A DNA stretch of 64,000 bases from positions 4,872,501-4,936,500 of the forward strand of contig NZ_CP136422.1 of the NCBI RefSeq assembly GCF_034355335.1. The letters are read 5' to 3'. Source of the stretch: Blautia coccoides. GTDB lineage: Bacteria; Bacillota; Clostridia; Lachnospirales; Lachnospiraceae. The position numbers and the translations under genes were made by a program. This document shows positions 8,927 through 17,192 of this stretch, in pieces (position 1 is the first letter of the stretch; the number at the start of each line of letters is the position of its first letter). The notes under the pieces are model-generated. The model had not been told where the DNA came from, did no database searches, and worked only from the letters and a program-made list of their open reading frames with translations.

Positions 8927-9967
8927 TCAGCTATCTCCCAATAGCCTGAATCCAACAGTCTCTTTTTCCACAATCCTTGTCTCGTAAGTCTTTCTGATAT
9001 TCATGGTAGCATTCCTGTCCTCCAGCTGCCCGCTCAGCAGCGCCACGCTGTCATATCCAATCTGATATAAAGGCTGCTCAACAGATGTGATCTGCGGCCC
9101 CCTGTAGCAATCCGGAAGAATTGTCTGATTATCAAAGCCAATGACTGATACATCCTCCGGTACACGCATTCCCAAATCCAGCGCTGCCCTGACTGCATAG
9201 CTGGCTATGGCATCGTCAGAACAGAAAACAGCGCTGGGTCTGTCCTGCAGTTCCATCATCTCCCGCATTCTCTCATAACCGCTTTTGTAATCAGTTGATG
9301 TATGTCCGATATAACCATCCTGTATTTCCAACCCCGCCAGTCTCATTCCATTGAGATATCCGTTCAACCTGTCTATAGTCACTTTCTTATTTGGATTTCC
9401 GCATATGTGCGCTATGCTCCGGTGTCCCTTATTTGTGAGATATTTTATTGCCGATTGAGCGCCCCCAGTGTTGTCGATCAGAAGCTTATTACACTGAAAA
9501 TCGGGAATATCGTTCTCAATCATGACATATTTCATAGAATCCCTATCCTTCAGATAGCGCATCACCGACTCATCTGTCAGATAGGAACCATACAGGATCA
9601 CTCCATCCACCACACCGTTTGTCAGGTATTTCAGATATTTTTCTTTACTTTTAATGTCAGACCCAAGAACACTGCAGAAAATCACGTTATATCTTGTCTG
9701 CTGCGCCCCTGCCTCAAACCCTTTGATCAAATCATAAAAAAACGGATCATGTAGATTATGTACAACAATACCAATTGCGTTTGTTTTCTGACTGACCAAT
9801 GCCCTGGCCGCATTATTGGGATTATATCCAAGATTCCTAACAGCCTCCATAACCTTCTCTTTTGTAGCTTTACTTACCATGTCTGTCCCATTTATGACTC
9901 TCGATACCGTCGCCAGCGAAACACCGGATGCCTTTGCAACATCTTTGATCGTGATTCCATTTCCCAT
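8927..9967 (-). CDS. LacI-family transcriptional regulator
   Basis: This 346-residue regulator has an N-terminal LacI helix-turn-helix (ITIKDVAKASGVSLATVSRVING, residues 5-27), the hinge helix NNAARAL near residue 55, and a periplasmic-binding-protein-like sensor domain (IGIVVHNLHDPFFYDLIKG onwards). It lies inside the catabolic cluster and probably represses it until a sugar ligand binds. The palindromes AAACGTTT at 44238-44245 and 44461-44468, now beyond the mobile DNA, are plausible operators. No such palindrome is seen in the 129-nt gap before this gene. It could also be a CcpA-like global regulator, but its position argues for a local one. Confidence 0.9.
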   Translation of the reverse strand: MGNGITIKDVAKASGVSLATVSRVINGTDMVSKATKEKVMEAVRNLGYNPNNAARALVSQKTNAIGIVVHNLHDPFFYDLIKGFEAGAQQTRYNVIFCSVLGSDIKSKEKYLKYLTNGVVDGVILYGSYLTDESVMRYLKDRDSMKYVMIENDIPDFQCNKLLIDNTGGAQSAIKYLTNKGHRSIAHICGNPNKKVTIDRLNGYLNGMRLAGLEIQDGYIGHTSTDYKSGYERMREMMELQDRPSAVFCSDDAIASYAVRAALDLGMRVPEDVSVIGFDNQTILPDCYRGPQITSVEQPLYQIGYDSVALLSGQLEDRNATMNIRKTYETRIVEKETVGFRLLGDS

Positions 9968-10096
9968 CTTTTTAACTCCTTCAGACTGTATAATACACAG
10001 ATATTGGATTCATTATATTCCATATTTCCTTTTTTTTCCATATTCGAGCAAGAAAACCCTCTATCTGTTATTCCGGATACGGAGTCTGCTGAAATA

Positions 10097-11239
10097 TCAA
10101 AATACAAATCTCAATCGCCTGTCACTGCATCGGTATTCCTCCAGTGCTTCCTCGTTAACTTCCACCCCCAATCCAGGTCCCTCCGGAACTAAATAGCTCC
10201 CCTCCGAGATAACAAGAGGTGCTGAAAGAATATCTGCACCGTGAGACATATATGTTGTGTCCATTGCCAATTGAAATGCTGGTAACGCGCTCGTGGCCTG
10301 CAGGACAGCAGCAGTCTTAACCCCCATGTCCCAGGCGCAGTGATGTGCCAGAGACACACCAGCCGCTTCTGCTAGATATGCCGCTTTCTGTAGTTCTCCT
10401 ATTCCTCCCAGCGACTCCATGTCAACCACTGCGGCATCCGCCGCACCACACCGCAGAGCCTCCCATATGCCGCCTGGAATATAGGTATCCTCATTGATTG
10501 CGATAGGCGTACCGCATCTGCCTCGAATCTGTCTGTATTCACTCAGCATTCTGACTCTGAACGGCTGCTCCACATACTGAAGACCACACGGCTCCACCGC
10601 TTTCATATATCTCACGGCCTGGTCCATCCTGTACGCCTGATTCATGTCTACACGGATCTCCATGCCTTCTCCGGCTGCTTCTCGAAGCCAAAAAGCCCTC
10701 CTGATATCCTCCTCCAGAGAGATACCACCTTTTGTCTTTATGGTTCGGAATCCCTCGTCGCATACTTCTTTTACTTTATTTTTTGTCTCGATCTCATCCA
10801 GATATCCAAATGCATATGCCGCGGGTATTCTATCCCTCACTTTTCCTCCCAGTAGTCTGCTGATGGAACAGCCCAATGCTTTTCCCTCCAAATCCCACAG
10901 TGCCATCTCCACTCCTGATACCAGGTGCAGTGTATTGATATCCGGATTATATATAGACCGCAGCGAATCCTTGATAGCATTTCGGTGGAATATCTCCGCT
11001 CCTACAAGCGCTGGCACCAACATTTCTTTAATGATACACATTGTAATGTCCAGAGAATAAATCAAGTTCATCTCTCCCCAGCCCACCAGCCCTTCCTCTG
11101 TAGTAAGCTTATAGATCACTCCTGTGACCCAGGAGGTCCCCATTGCTTCCCGGCTTCCTCTATATGGAGCAACTCCGCCTTCTGTAAGGGGCTTAATTGG
11201 TACTCTAACAGGATATGCCTCTACCTTTTCTATTCTCAC
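10097..11239 (-). CDS. Mandelate racemase/muconate lactonizing enzyme family protein (sugar acid dehydratase-like)
   Basis: This 380-residue enolase-superfamily protein begins at a GTG that overlaps the stop of the preceding oxidoreductase (GTGA). It has the N-terminal capping domain and the TIM-barrel catalytic residues: K168/K170 (KTK), metal ligands D198 (VDMN), E224 (VEQPF) and E250 (INED), D273, and H299/H300 (AHH). This pattern fits MLE/MR-subgroup enzymes that abstract a proton alpha to a carboxylate; many are sugar acid dehydratases. Cycloisomerase or epimerase activity is not excluded. With two oxidoreductases beside it, dehydration of an aldonate is the simplest inference. Confidence 0.85.
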   Translation of the reverse strand: MRIEKVEAYPVRVPIKPLTEGGVAPYRGSREAMGTSWVTGVIYKLTTEEGLVGWGEMNLIYSLDITMCIIKEMLVPALVGAEIFHRNAIKDSLRSIYNPDINTLHLVSGVEMALWDLEGKALGCSISRLLGGKVRDRIPAAYAFGYLDEIETKNKVKEVCDEGFRTIKTKGGISLEEDIRRAFWLREAAGEGMEIRVDMNQAYRMDQAVRYMKAVEPCGLQYVEQPFRVRMLSEYRQIRGRCGTPIAINEDTYIPGGIWEALRCGAADAAVVDMESLGGIGELQKAAYLAEAAGVSLAHHCAWDMGVKTAAVLQATSALPAFQLAMDTTYMSHGADILSAPLVISEGSYLVPEGPGLGVEVNEEALEEYRCSDRRLRFVF

Positions 11240-12354
11240 AGCTCCAATATCACTTCCCTGCCTTCTCTTGCGGAATCCAATATAGCCTCCACCACCGCAA
11301 CCTGCCGGATGCCCTCTTCCAAATCAGTGATGGGAATTCCGCCTTCTGTATCATTCATAAATGAATCAGCGTACAGACAGACGCCCTCATTCCAGTCAAA
11401 ATCATTTTTATCCTCTGCCTTTAAATCGAACCTGTATGCATTCATCTTTTCACTGTAACCTAATTCTGCACAAATACCCTGGCTCTCCAGAATACCCGCT
11501 GCTTCTCTGGCTTTCTCTTCGGAAACCTCCAAATAGATTCTAAGCCCCTGTCCTGCTTCATATCCCGGTGTTTTATTATATGCAAACCCGCCATTATCTG
11601 CTGTGAGCTGCACATAATTTTCCACCAGTTCTTCCATACGTTTCGTCCACTCTGTCTTCAGACGGATGATCAGTCCGTCGTTAAAAGTCAGCAGACAGTC
11701 CAGGAAATCATACTCGCTTCCAATCACGCTCTTCTTTCCTTTTGCATAGACTCTGACAACTTTCCTGGGAGTAAAATAGTAGTGAAGCAAATCTACCGCA
11801 TGGCTGAATAGGAAGAATGCCGGAGAAGAGATCGCAGAAAAATTCCTGCTGTCCTTTCCCCACAAGTTCCTGGGTACATCAATAGAATCATCCATTCGCA
11901 TCTCCCCATACTGGGGCGCTCCCAAATATCCTCCACTCACCAACAGACGTATACTCCGGTCCAGAGGATAAAAGCGATTAGGGAACAACACTTTGATACA
12001 TGTCCCTGATTTTTTTGCCGCCTCTCTGATCTCACATGCATCTGCAAGGGATGTAGTCAACGGTTTTTCACTGATGACAAACGGAATTCCGCTTTTGCAG
12101 GCTTTGAGTATGGGGCCTTTATGATATGGGTCCTGTGTTGCTACCACCACCAAATCCGGCTTTTCCTTCTTGTACATCTCCGTAAAATCTTCATACCAGG
12201 AACATGCGTGTTCCTCTGCCCATCTTTTGGCCTTCTCCACTTTCTGGTCACATACTGCTGTCACAAGTGTATTCTTATGTTTGTAAAGGTGTTCCGCATG
12301 TTGACTCCCCAAAAGCCCCATCCCCACCACTGCACATCTCAAAATTTTTTCCAT
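11236..12354 (-). CDS. Gfo/Idh/MocA-family NAD(P)-dependent oxidoreductase, second copy
   Basis: The protein is 372 residues from the ATG at 12354 behind AGAAAGGTG; a TTG 18 nt earlier lies before the ribosome binding site. It has an N-terminal Rossmann fold (AVVGMGLLGSQHAEHL), the ATQDPYHKGPILKACKSG segment and the family motif SEKPLT around residue 100. A C-terminal substrate domain follows. Family members oxidise or reduce sugars, inositols or their keto forms. It follows the permease genes by 24 nt and overlaps the dehydratase-like gene. Confidence 0.88.
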   Translation of the reverse strand: MEKILRCAVVGMGLLGSQHAEHLYKHKNTLVTAVCDQKVEKAKRWAEEHACSWYEDFTEMYKKEKPDLVVVATQDPYHKGPILKACKSGIPFVISEKPLTTSLADACEIREAAKKSGTCIKVLFPNRFYPLDRSIRLLVSGGYLGAPQYGEMRMDDSIDVPRNLWGKDSRNFSAISSPAFFLFSHAVDLLHYYFTPRKVVRVYAKGKKSVIGSEYDFLDCLLTFNDGLIIRLKTEWTKRMEELVENYVQLTADNGGFAYNKTPGYEAGQGLRIYLEVSEEKAREAAGILESQGICAELGYSEKMNAYRFDLKAEDKNDFDWNEGVCLYADSFMNDTEGGIPITDLEEGIRQVAVVEAILDSAREGREVILEL

Positions 12355-12378
12355 TTTTATCACCTTTCTCAATTGTTT

Positions 12379-13245
12379 TTATCCTTTCACTGCCCCGGAT
12401 GTGATCCCCTTGATAAAATACTTGTTGCATAGAAGAAAAATCAACAGTACAGGAACAGCAATCACTACAGCCGCGCTCATCATTCCACCCCAGTCAATGA
12501 TGAACTGGCCTTTAAATTCTTTCAAAGCAATAGACAATGTCTTATATTTTGCAGAATTCGTAAAATTAAATGCAAAAATAAATTCTTCCCAGGTATTCAG
12601 GAAGGTATAGATACAGACCGTGACAATCCCCGGAGAAATGACCGGCACCAGGATTCGGAACAAGGCTCCTGGCCGGCTGCATCCATCAATCATTGCTGCC
12701 TCATCGAGTTCCCGGGGAACTCCTGACAAAAATGCAGTCAGTGTCATCACAGCCATAGGTACATTTAATGCAATATTAGAAATGATGTTGACTTGATAGG
12801 TATCGATCAAATGCAGCCTGCTGTAAATCTTATAAAGAGGAAGAAGCAGCACGATGGCAGGCATCATTTGCCCAAAAAGCAGTGATGCGGACAATGTCCT
12901 GCTGCCTTTGAATTCAAACCTGGAAAACCCAAACCCCGCCAGCAAAGAGACAATCAGAGTAAATACCGTGGCTGCAAAAGCAACCACGAGACTGTTGGCA
13001 AAGGACCTTGGTATGGAAGTCTCAAATAAAACACGGGCAAAATTTGAAAAAGTCGGAGTCTCTGTAAAGAACCTTGGGGGCGATATGAATAACTCCGACG
13101 CCGGTTTTATGGAGGATAAAAACATCCATACAGCCGGAAAAAGTGCTGCCAGACAGCAGATTGCCAGAAACACACAGGCACAGAGAATCCCAACGGCTTC
13201 CAGCGGTTTTATCTTAGAATGCATATTGGACTGTATCTGTTTCAT
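12379..13245 (-). CDS. Carbohydrate ABC transporter permease (MalG/UgpE type)
   Basis: This 288-residue inner-membrane permease has six predicted helices and the EAA loop (around residues 185-205: ELDEAAMIDGCSRPGALFRILVP), which contacts the ATPase. It belongs to the MalG-like half of CUT1 sugar importers. It overlaps the MalF-type permease by 4 nt. No ATP-binding subunit is encoded in the cluster, so the importer must use a shared ATPase such as an MsmX-type protein made elsewhere. Confidence 0.92.
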   Translation of the reverse strand: MKQIQSNMHSKIKPLEAVGILCACVFLAICCLAALFPAVWMFLSSIKPASELFISPPRFFTETPTFSNFARVLFETSIPRSFANSLVVAFAATVFTLIVSLLAGFGFSRFEFKGSRTLSASLLFGQMMPAIVLLLPLYKIYSRLHLIDTYQVNIISNIALNVPMAVMTLTAFLSGVPRELDEAAMIDGCSRPGALFRILVPVISPGIVTVCIYTFLNTWEEFIFAFNFTNSAKYKTLSIALKEFKGQFIIDWGGMMSAAVVIAVPVLLIFLLCNKYFIKGITSGAVKG

Positions 13246-14138
13246 GAATCCCTGTCCCTCCTTATCACATATCTGTTGTACAATAGCGCAATCACTGCAG
13301 TCACTGCAAACAATACAGAAGCCGCAGCGCTTGCTGTTCCAAAACTATAATTTTTAAAGGCATCTCTGTATATGTACAATGACAGTATTTCCGACGCATG
13401 GGCAGGACCTCCCTCTGTGAGCAGATAGATAAATGTAAAGGAATTCATAGTCCAGATGCTCAAAAGCAGAATCACTGTATTCACAGAGGAACTGATTTCC
13501 GGTATGACAATATGAAAAAACACCTGATATCCTTTGGCCCCATCTACTCTTGCCGCCTCTTTTAAGTCCTGTGAAACCCCCTGCAGCGCCGCCTCAGTCA
13601 TGAGGATCACAAAAGGAACCATTTTCCAGACGTTCACAATAATCGCGGATAAAAGTGCCGTCTTCGCAGAGGATGTCCAGTTCAGGCTCTCTGATATCAG
13701 GCCGATTCTTTTTAAGATCTCATTGAGAATCCCATAATCAGGATGGTAAGACCAGTCCCACACCATTGCACTCACTACACTTGGAAGAACCCACGGCACC
13801 ATCAGAATTATCCTGATTATATTTTTCCCGCGAATGCGGCTTGCGTTCAGTATATTGGCAATGATGAATCCTATCAGGAACTGAAACACAACACTTCCCA
13901 CAGTCCAGACAAGCGTATTTTTAAGTGCCAGTAAAAAGACAGTATCTTGAAATACATCTGCAAACTGGGAAATACCCGCAAAGCTTATACTGCCTGTAAA
14001 AAGATCCGTTTTAAAAAATCCCATTACCAATGTGTAAACAAGGGGAACCAGCATAACTGCAAAAACAAACAGCAGCGCCGGGGCAATATAAAGATATCCC
14101 CAATTTTGTTTCTTTATCGTTTTTCTTTTATTCTTCAT
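13242..14138 (-). CDS. Carbohydrate ABC transporter permease (MalF/UgpA type)
   Basis: This 298-residue membrane protein has six predicted helices and an EAA loop (DLKEAARVDGAKGYQVFFHIVIP, around residues 190-212). It pairs with the adjacent MalG-type permease to form the translocation pore of a CUT1-type sugar importer. The short N-terminus, with no extra periplasmic insertion, places it with UgpA/LacF-like proteins rather than enterobacterial MalF. Confidence 0.92.
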   Translation of the reverse strand: MKNKRKTIKKQNWGYLYIAPALLFVFAVMLVPLVYTLVMGFFKTDLFTGSISFAGISQFADVFQDTVFLLALKNTLVWTVGSVVFQFLIGFIIANILNASRIRGKNIIRIILMVPWVLPSVVSAMVWDWSYHPDYGILNEILKRIGLISESLNWTSSAKTALLSAIIVNVWKMVPFVILMTEAALQGVSQDLKEAARVDGAKGYQVFFHIVIPEISSSVNTVILLLSIWTMNSFTFIYLLTEGGPAHASEILSLYIYRDAFKNYSFGTASAAASVLFAVTAVIALLYNRYVIRRDRDS

Positions 14139-14198
14139 TCTGTATACCGCCCCCTCACTTTAGGAGCCTGCCTGGATGGCCGGCTCCTGTTATTCCGG

Positions 14199-15530
14199 TT
14201 AATTATCCAGTGCTTTGTTAACACTTTCCTCTGCATCTGAAAGCGCAGTCTCAGCGTCCTTGCTTCCGGATAATACGGCCTGAGCCTCATTATAAAGGAT
14301 GTCAGTGATCTGATTCATATGCGGACTGCCAGGAAGGGGAACACCATAATTGATGGCTTCAATAAATACCTTCAGACTTTCATCTGCATATTTCTCATTA
14401 CTGACTGCTGATTTACAGGAAGAGAACGTGCTGCTGAAATCCACCGAAACTTCCGGTGAAGCCAGATAACTCATCAGAGCAAAAGCTGCATCCGGGTTTT
14501 TACAGGTATTCGACATTCCCAGATTCCATCCTCCAAGCTGTGCAGCGCTTGTCTCTCCTTCAAAACCCGGACAGAGTGCAAAACCCATGTTCATATCAGG
14601 ATTCGCTTCCATAATCGGTTCAATATCATAGCTTCCAGAAACAAACATTGCCAGCTTTCCCTCTGCAAACAGATTTCTGTTGGTGGTATTGTCATTTTCC
14701 AACACACTTTTCGGTACCACTGCGTCCTTCAGATAAAGATCTGCCCAGAAGGAGAATGCATCCAGGCCATCTTTTGTATTAAATGCCGCCTCTGTCATGT
14801 CCTCATTCAGCAAAGATACTTCCTTTGAAAACATCATACTGTAAAATTGTGCCGTTGTATTGCCTGCATTGCTGCCGCACAGACCAAATCCATAGACATC
14901 CCCGCCGGTGAGCTTCACGGCATCATCCCGTAATTCCTCCCAAGTGGCAGGGGGAGATTCCGGATCAAGACCTGCTGTTTCAAATAAATCTTTGTTATAA
15001 AACAGGCACATGGTCTCACTGCGATAGGGCAGTGCATAGTAACTACCGTCTACGTATAACGTCTTTACCGCACCTTCGTAATAATCGGACACATCAATAC
15101 TATTTTTCTCTATGTACTCGTCCAATTTTTGGAGTTTTCCCATCGACGCGTAGGGTATTGTCCAGGCTATGGCCATATCCAGCACATCCGGTCCTGCCTC
15201 CGCCTGAAGAGCAGAAAGGTATTTATCCTCCATGCCATCCCATGGCAGATATTCAAAATTCACTTTAACATCCGGGTACTCTTTGTAAAATCCCTCCAAA
15301 AGCGTGTCCATCAGGCCGTCATTCCAGGTTCCTGTCCACATGGTCACCTCCCCGCTGACAGACTTCTCTGCATCACTGCCCTTCTGTATATCCTCTTTCT
15401 TATCTGTGTCTTCCTGTTTTTCATTTCCTTCTGTGTTGGAGGCTTTTTCTTCTCCCTTCGTGTTCCCGCAGCCTGCAAGCGCCGTTATCACCATACACCC
15501 GGCTAATAATACAACCATTCTTCTTTTCAT
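14199..15530 (-). CDS. Carbohydrate ABC transporter substrate-binding lipoprotein
   Basis: The 443-residue lipoprotein starts at the ATG at 15530, 13 nt after the upstream gene and behind AGGAGGG. The longer open frame overlapping that gene is not used. The signal peptide ends in the lipobox ITALAGC near residue 20. A Glu/Lys/Asp-rich linker follows, then an extracellular solute-binding domain (VTMWTGTWNDG, FYKEYPDVKVNFEYLPW, CLFYNKDLFETAGLD). It captures the sugar for the two downstream permeases. Confidence 0.93.
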   Translation of the reverse strand: MKRRMVVLLAGCMVITALAGCGNTKGEEKASNTEGNEKQEDTDKKEDIQKGSDAEKSVSGEVTMWTGTWNDGLMDTLLEGFYKEYPDVKVNFEYLPWDGMEDKYLSALQAEAGPDVLDMAIAWTIPYASMGKLQKLDEYIEKNSIDVSDYYEGAVKTLYVDGSYYALPYRSETMCLFYNKDLFETAGLDPESPPATWEELRDDAVKLTGGDVYGFGLCGSNAGNTTAQFYSMMFSKEVSLLNEDMTEAAFNTKDGLDAFSFWADLYLKDAVVPKSVLENDNTTNRNLFAEGKLAMFVSGSYDIEPIMEANPDMNMGFALCPGFEGETSAAQLGGWNLGMSNTCKNPDAAFALMSYLASPEVSVDFSSTFSSCKSAVSNEKYADESLKVFIEAINYGVPLPGSPHMNQITDILYNEAQAVLSGSKDAETALSDAEESVNKALDN

Positions 15531-15543
15531 ATGTAAGACCCTC

Positions 15544-16557
15544 CTATTTCCGCTCTGTGGCGACTCTGCATTTCCTCCTGCAGCAAATTTTCTTCCCCTG
15601 CTGTACGGATTCCTGCTCTCTCTGCAGTATCCAAATGGTATCAGCAGCACTTTCCGCTGATATAAGGGGAATCACTTCTCTTCCTTCTACTTTTGCCCCA
15701 AATTCCTTCAGTTCTCTGATAACCCCCACAATATCTGAAGGTATTCCCTTATTCCCCTGTAGTTTTATTTCTCTTGCTTTCTCATTTGCGGGGTATTCTT
15801 TTACCACTCCTTCCTTGTATTCCAGAACTCCATGTTCAAACACAGCCCTATATCCGGCTGCAAATTCCAGCGACGAGTCACTCCATCCTCCTTCAGCCTG
15901 AATCACGGTTTCTGCACCTTCATACACATACCTTGTGGAGATATAACTCAAATGTATCTCCGGCCTTTCCTCCCCCACGCTGTCTACAAAATCAGGGATA
16001 CCAAACATACTGTTGATAAAATCCGTGTCATGGATATGCATCTCAAAGCAAGACATTTTACACTTGTTCGGATCCATATACCAGCTACCTGCTTCGTGTG
16101 CGCCAAACTGACGCTGCATCAACAGATGGCATAATTCACCCAACTTTTTTCTTCGGACTGTTTCATGAAGATATTGATATTCCGGCCAATATCTCAATAC
16201 TTGTCCAATTTGAATGACACGTCCTCTCACTTTTGCTTCCTCAAGAATACGTTCTGCTTCCGCCCATGTATGGGCCATTGGCTTTTCGCAGAAAATATGC
16301 AGATTTCTTTTCAGACATTTCATTACTGTCTCATAATGGAGAAATGACGGAAGACAGATATCTACCGCATCCGGTCTGCAGATATCCAACATATCATCCA
16401 TATCTGTAAAAATCCTGCACCCCATCTCTTTTTCTGCTCTCAATGCCGCGTCTCGGCTGATATCGCAGACAGCAACTACCTCAAATTCCGGAATCCTCTG
16501 GTATGCTTTGAAATGAGATGCAGCCATTCCCCCCGCTCCAATCACAGCTACCCGCAT
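15544..16557 (-). CDS. Gfo/Idh/MocA-family NAD(P)-dependent oxidoreductase, first copy
   Basis: This 337-residue protein is the promoter-proximal gene of the catabolic cluster. It has a Rossmann N-terminus (VAVIGAGGMAASHFKAY), the LPSFLHYETVMKCLKRNLHIFCEKPMA segment containing the family EKP motif near residue 95, and a C-terminal domain with EMHIHDTDF. AGGAGG lies just before the ATG. The IS110-family left end begins within tens of nucleotides upstream, so the gene's natural promoter is no longer adjacent. Confidence 0.9.
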   Translation of the reverse strand: MRVAVIGAGGMAASHFKAYQRIPEFEVVAVCDISRDAALRAEKEMGCRIFTDMDDMLDICRPDAVDICLPSFLHYETVMKCLKRNLHIFCEKPMAHTWAEAERILEEAKVRGRVIQIGQVLRYWPEYQYLHETVRRKKLGELCHLLMQRQFGAHEAGSWYMDPNKCKMSCFEMHIHDTDFINSMFGIPDFVDSVGEERPEIHLSYISTRYVYEGAETVIQAEGGWSDSSLEFAAGYRAVFEHGVLEYKEGVVKEYPANEKAREIKLQGNKGIPSDIVGVIRELKEFGAKVEGREVIPLISAESAADTIWILQREQESVQQGKKICCRRKCRVATERK

Positions 16558-16560
16558 AAA

Positions 16561-16815
16561 AACCTCCTACTATTATATAAAGTCATAGTCTTTCTTTACC
16601 TTTTCTACAGGTTTGACTATGCTATTTTAAGATACTGTGGATTGGTTATCACCTCCTACCACTTGATGGTTTAAAAAAGGCTCCAACCACAGTCTCTTTG
16701 TTTATTTGTTAATCAGTTAGTTACCGCATGACGGTTTATCAAGAAGTAGGTTACGATTGCAAGGAGCCCTGTGGATCTTAAGACAGTATCAATACTTTAT
16801 ATCAGGAGGTCCTAT
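16561..16815 (+). ncRNA. IS110 left end with candidate bridge RNA
   Basis: The non-coding stretch before the transposase start contains several pairable segments. ACCACTTGATGGT (about 16659-16671) and ACCGCATGACGGT (about 16724-16736) are small hairpins with similar 5-nt loops. GGCTCC and CCACAG (about 16680-16693) recur as complements GGAGCC and CTGTGG (about 16764-16776). IS110-group elements are known to encode a bridge RNA in this position that pairs with target and donor DNA. Assignment rests on position and folding potential only; exact ends are unknown. Confidence 0.4.
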
Positions 16816-16902
16816 ATGATTTACGTAGGAATTGATGTCGCAAAAGATAAGCATGATTGCTTTATCACAAACTCTGATGGCGAAGTCCTTTTCAAGGCTT
16901 TT
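16816..16902 (+). pseudogene. IS110-family transposase, 5' fragment
   Basis: The ATG at 16816 follows CAGGAGGT. The 29 native codons contain the N-terminal RuvC-like start of IS110 (DEDD) transposases (IYVGIDVAKDKHD, first Asp at residue 7). Reading then continues into ICE sequence and stops at a TGA at 16927-16929. The reading frame resumes exactly at 42977 on the other side of the ICE. It cannot make an active protein while the ICE is present. Confidence 0.9.
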
Positions 16903-16908
16903 AAAATA
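16903..16908. other. Left ICE junction with 6-bp coupling sequence
   Basis: The junction reads CTTTT-AAAATA-AAAAAC. The right junction reads GTTTTT-ACCATC-AAAAAC. T-run, six variable bases and A-run are the Tn916-type attachment structure. ACCATC restores the transposase codons and is therefore the native target sequence; AAAATA would be the coupling sequence brought in from the previous site. Confidence 0.85.
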
Positions 16909-16983
16909 AAAAACACAATAAAAATCTGATTATCCGCTAAAACACAGTATCTATCAGCATTTTCAAGGAAACAAACACATCAA

Positions 16984-17004
16984 TTTACTACTTATTTACT
17001 ACTA
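16984..17004. repeat. Left-end arm-type direct repeats
   Basis: The 9-mer TTTACTACT occurs twice here, 10-11 bp apart, about 80 bp inside the left end. The same doublet, in the same orientation, occurs inside the right end at 42816-42834. Tn916 integrase binds repeated DR2 sites near both ends, and these have the position expected of such sites. Confidence 0.6.
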
Positions 17005-17102
17005 ACGAATGAGCCTTGATACGCAAGTTTTCCTAGATATGCAAAGATATGGTACAGCACATCAGTATTGAAACAAGAAAAATCGAATAACTTATAGACT
17101 AT

Positions 17103-17157
17103 GGAACGCCTAAAATGACGTTCCTTTTCTATTTCCAGCCGTTCTTATTGGACGGCT
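17103..17157 (+). terminator. Two hairpins in the leader of the surface-protein gene
   Basis: GGAACG (17103-17108) pairs with CGTTCC (17119-17124), followed by TTTTCTATTT. AGCCGT (17137-17142) pairs with ACGGCT (17152-17157), followed by ATTTTATT. They lie 35-90 nt before the start codon, so they could shield the gene from read-through from outside or act as attenuators. The first resembles the hairpin before orf17 (27424-27446) in stem length and tail. Confidence 0.5.
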
Positions 17158-17192
17158 ATTTTATTACTCAAAATGAAAGGAGCATTAGATTT

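Noticed and set aside
17115..17192. Upstream in-frame start for the surface protein
   Set aside because: It has no ribosome binding site, overlaps the leader hairpins, and would place 26 residues before a clear signal peptide.
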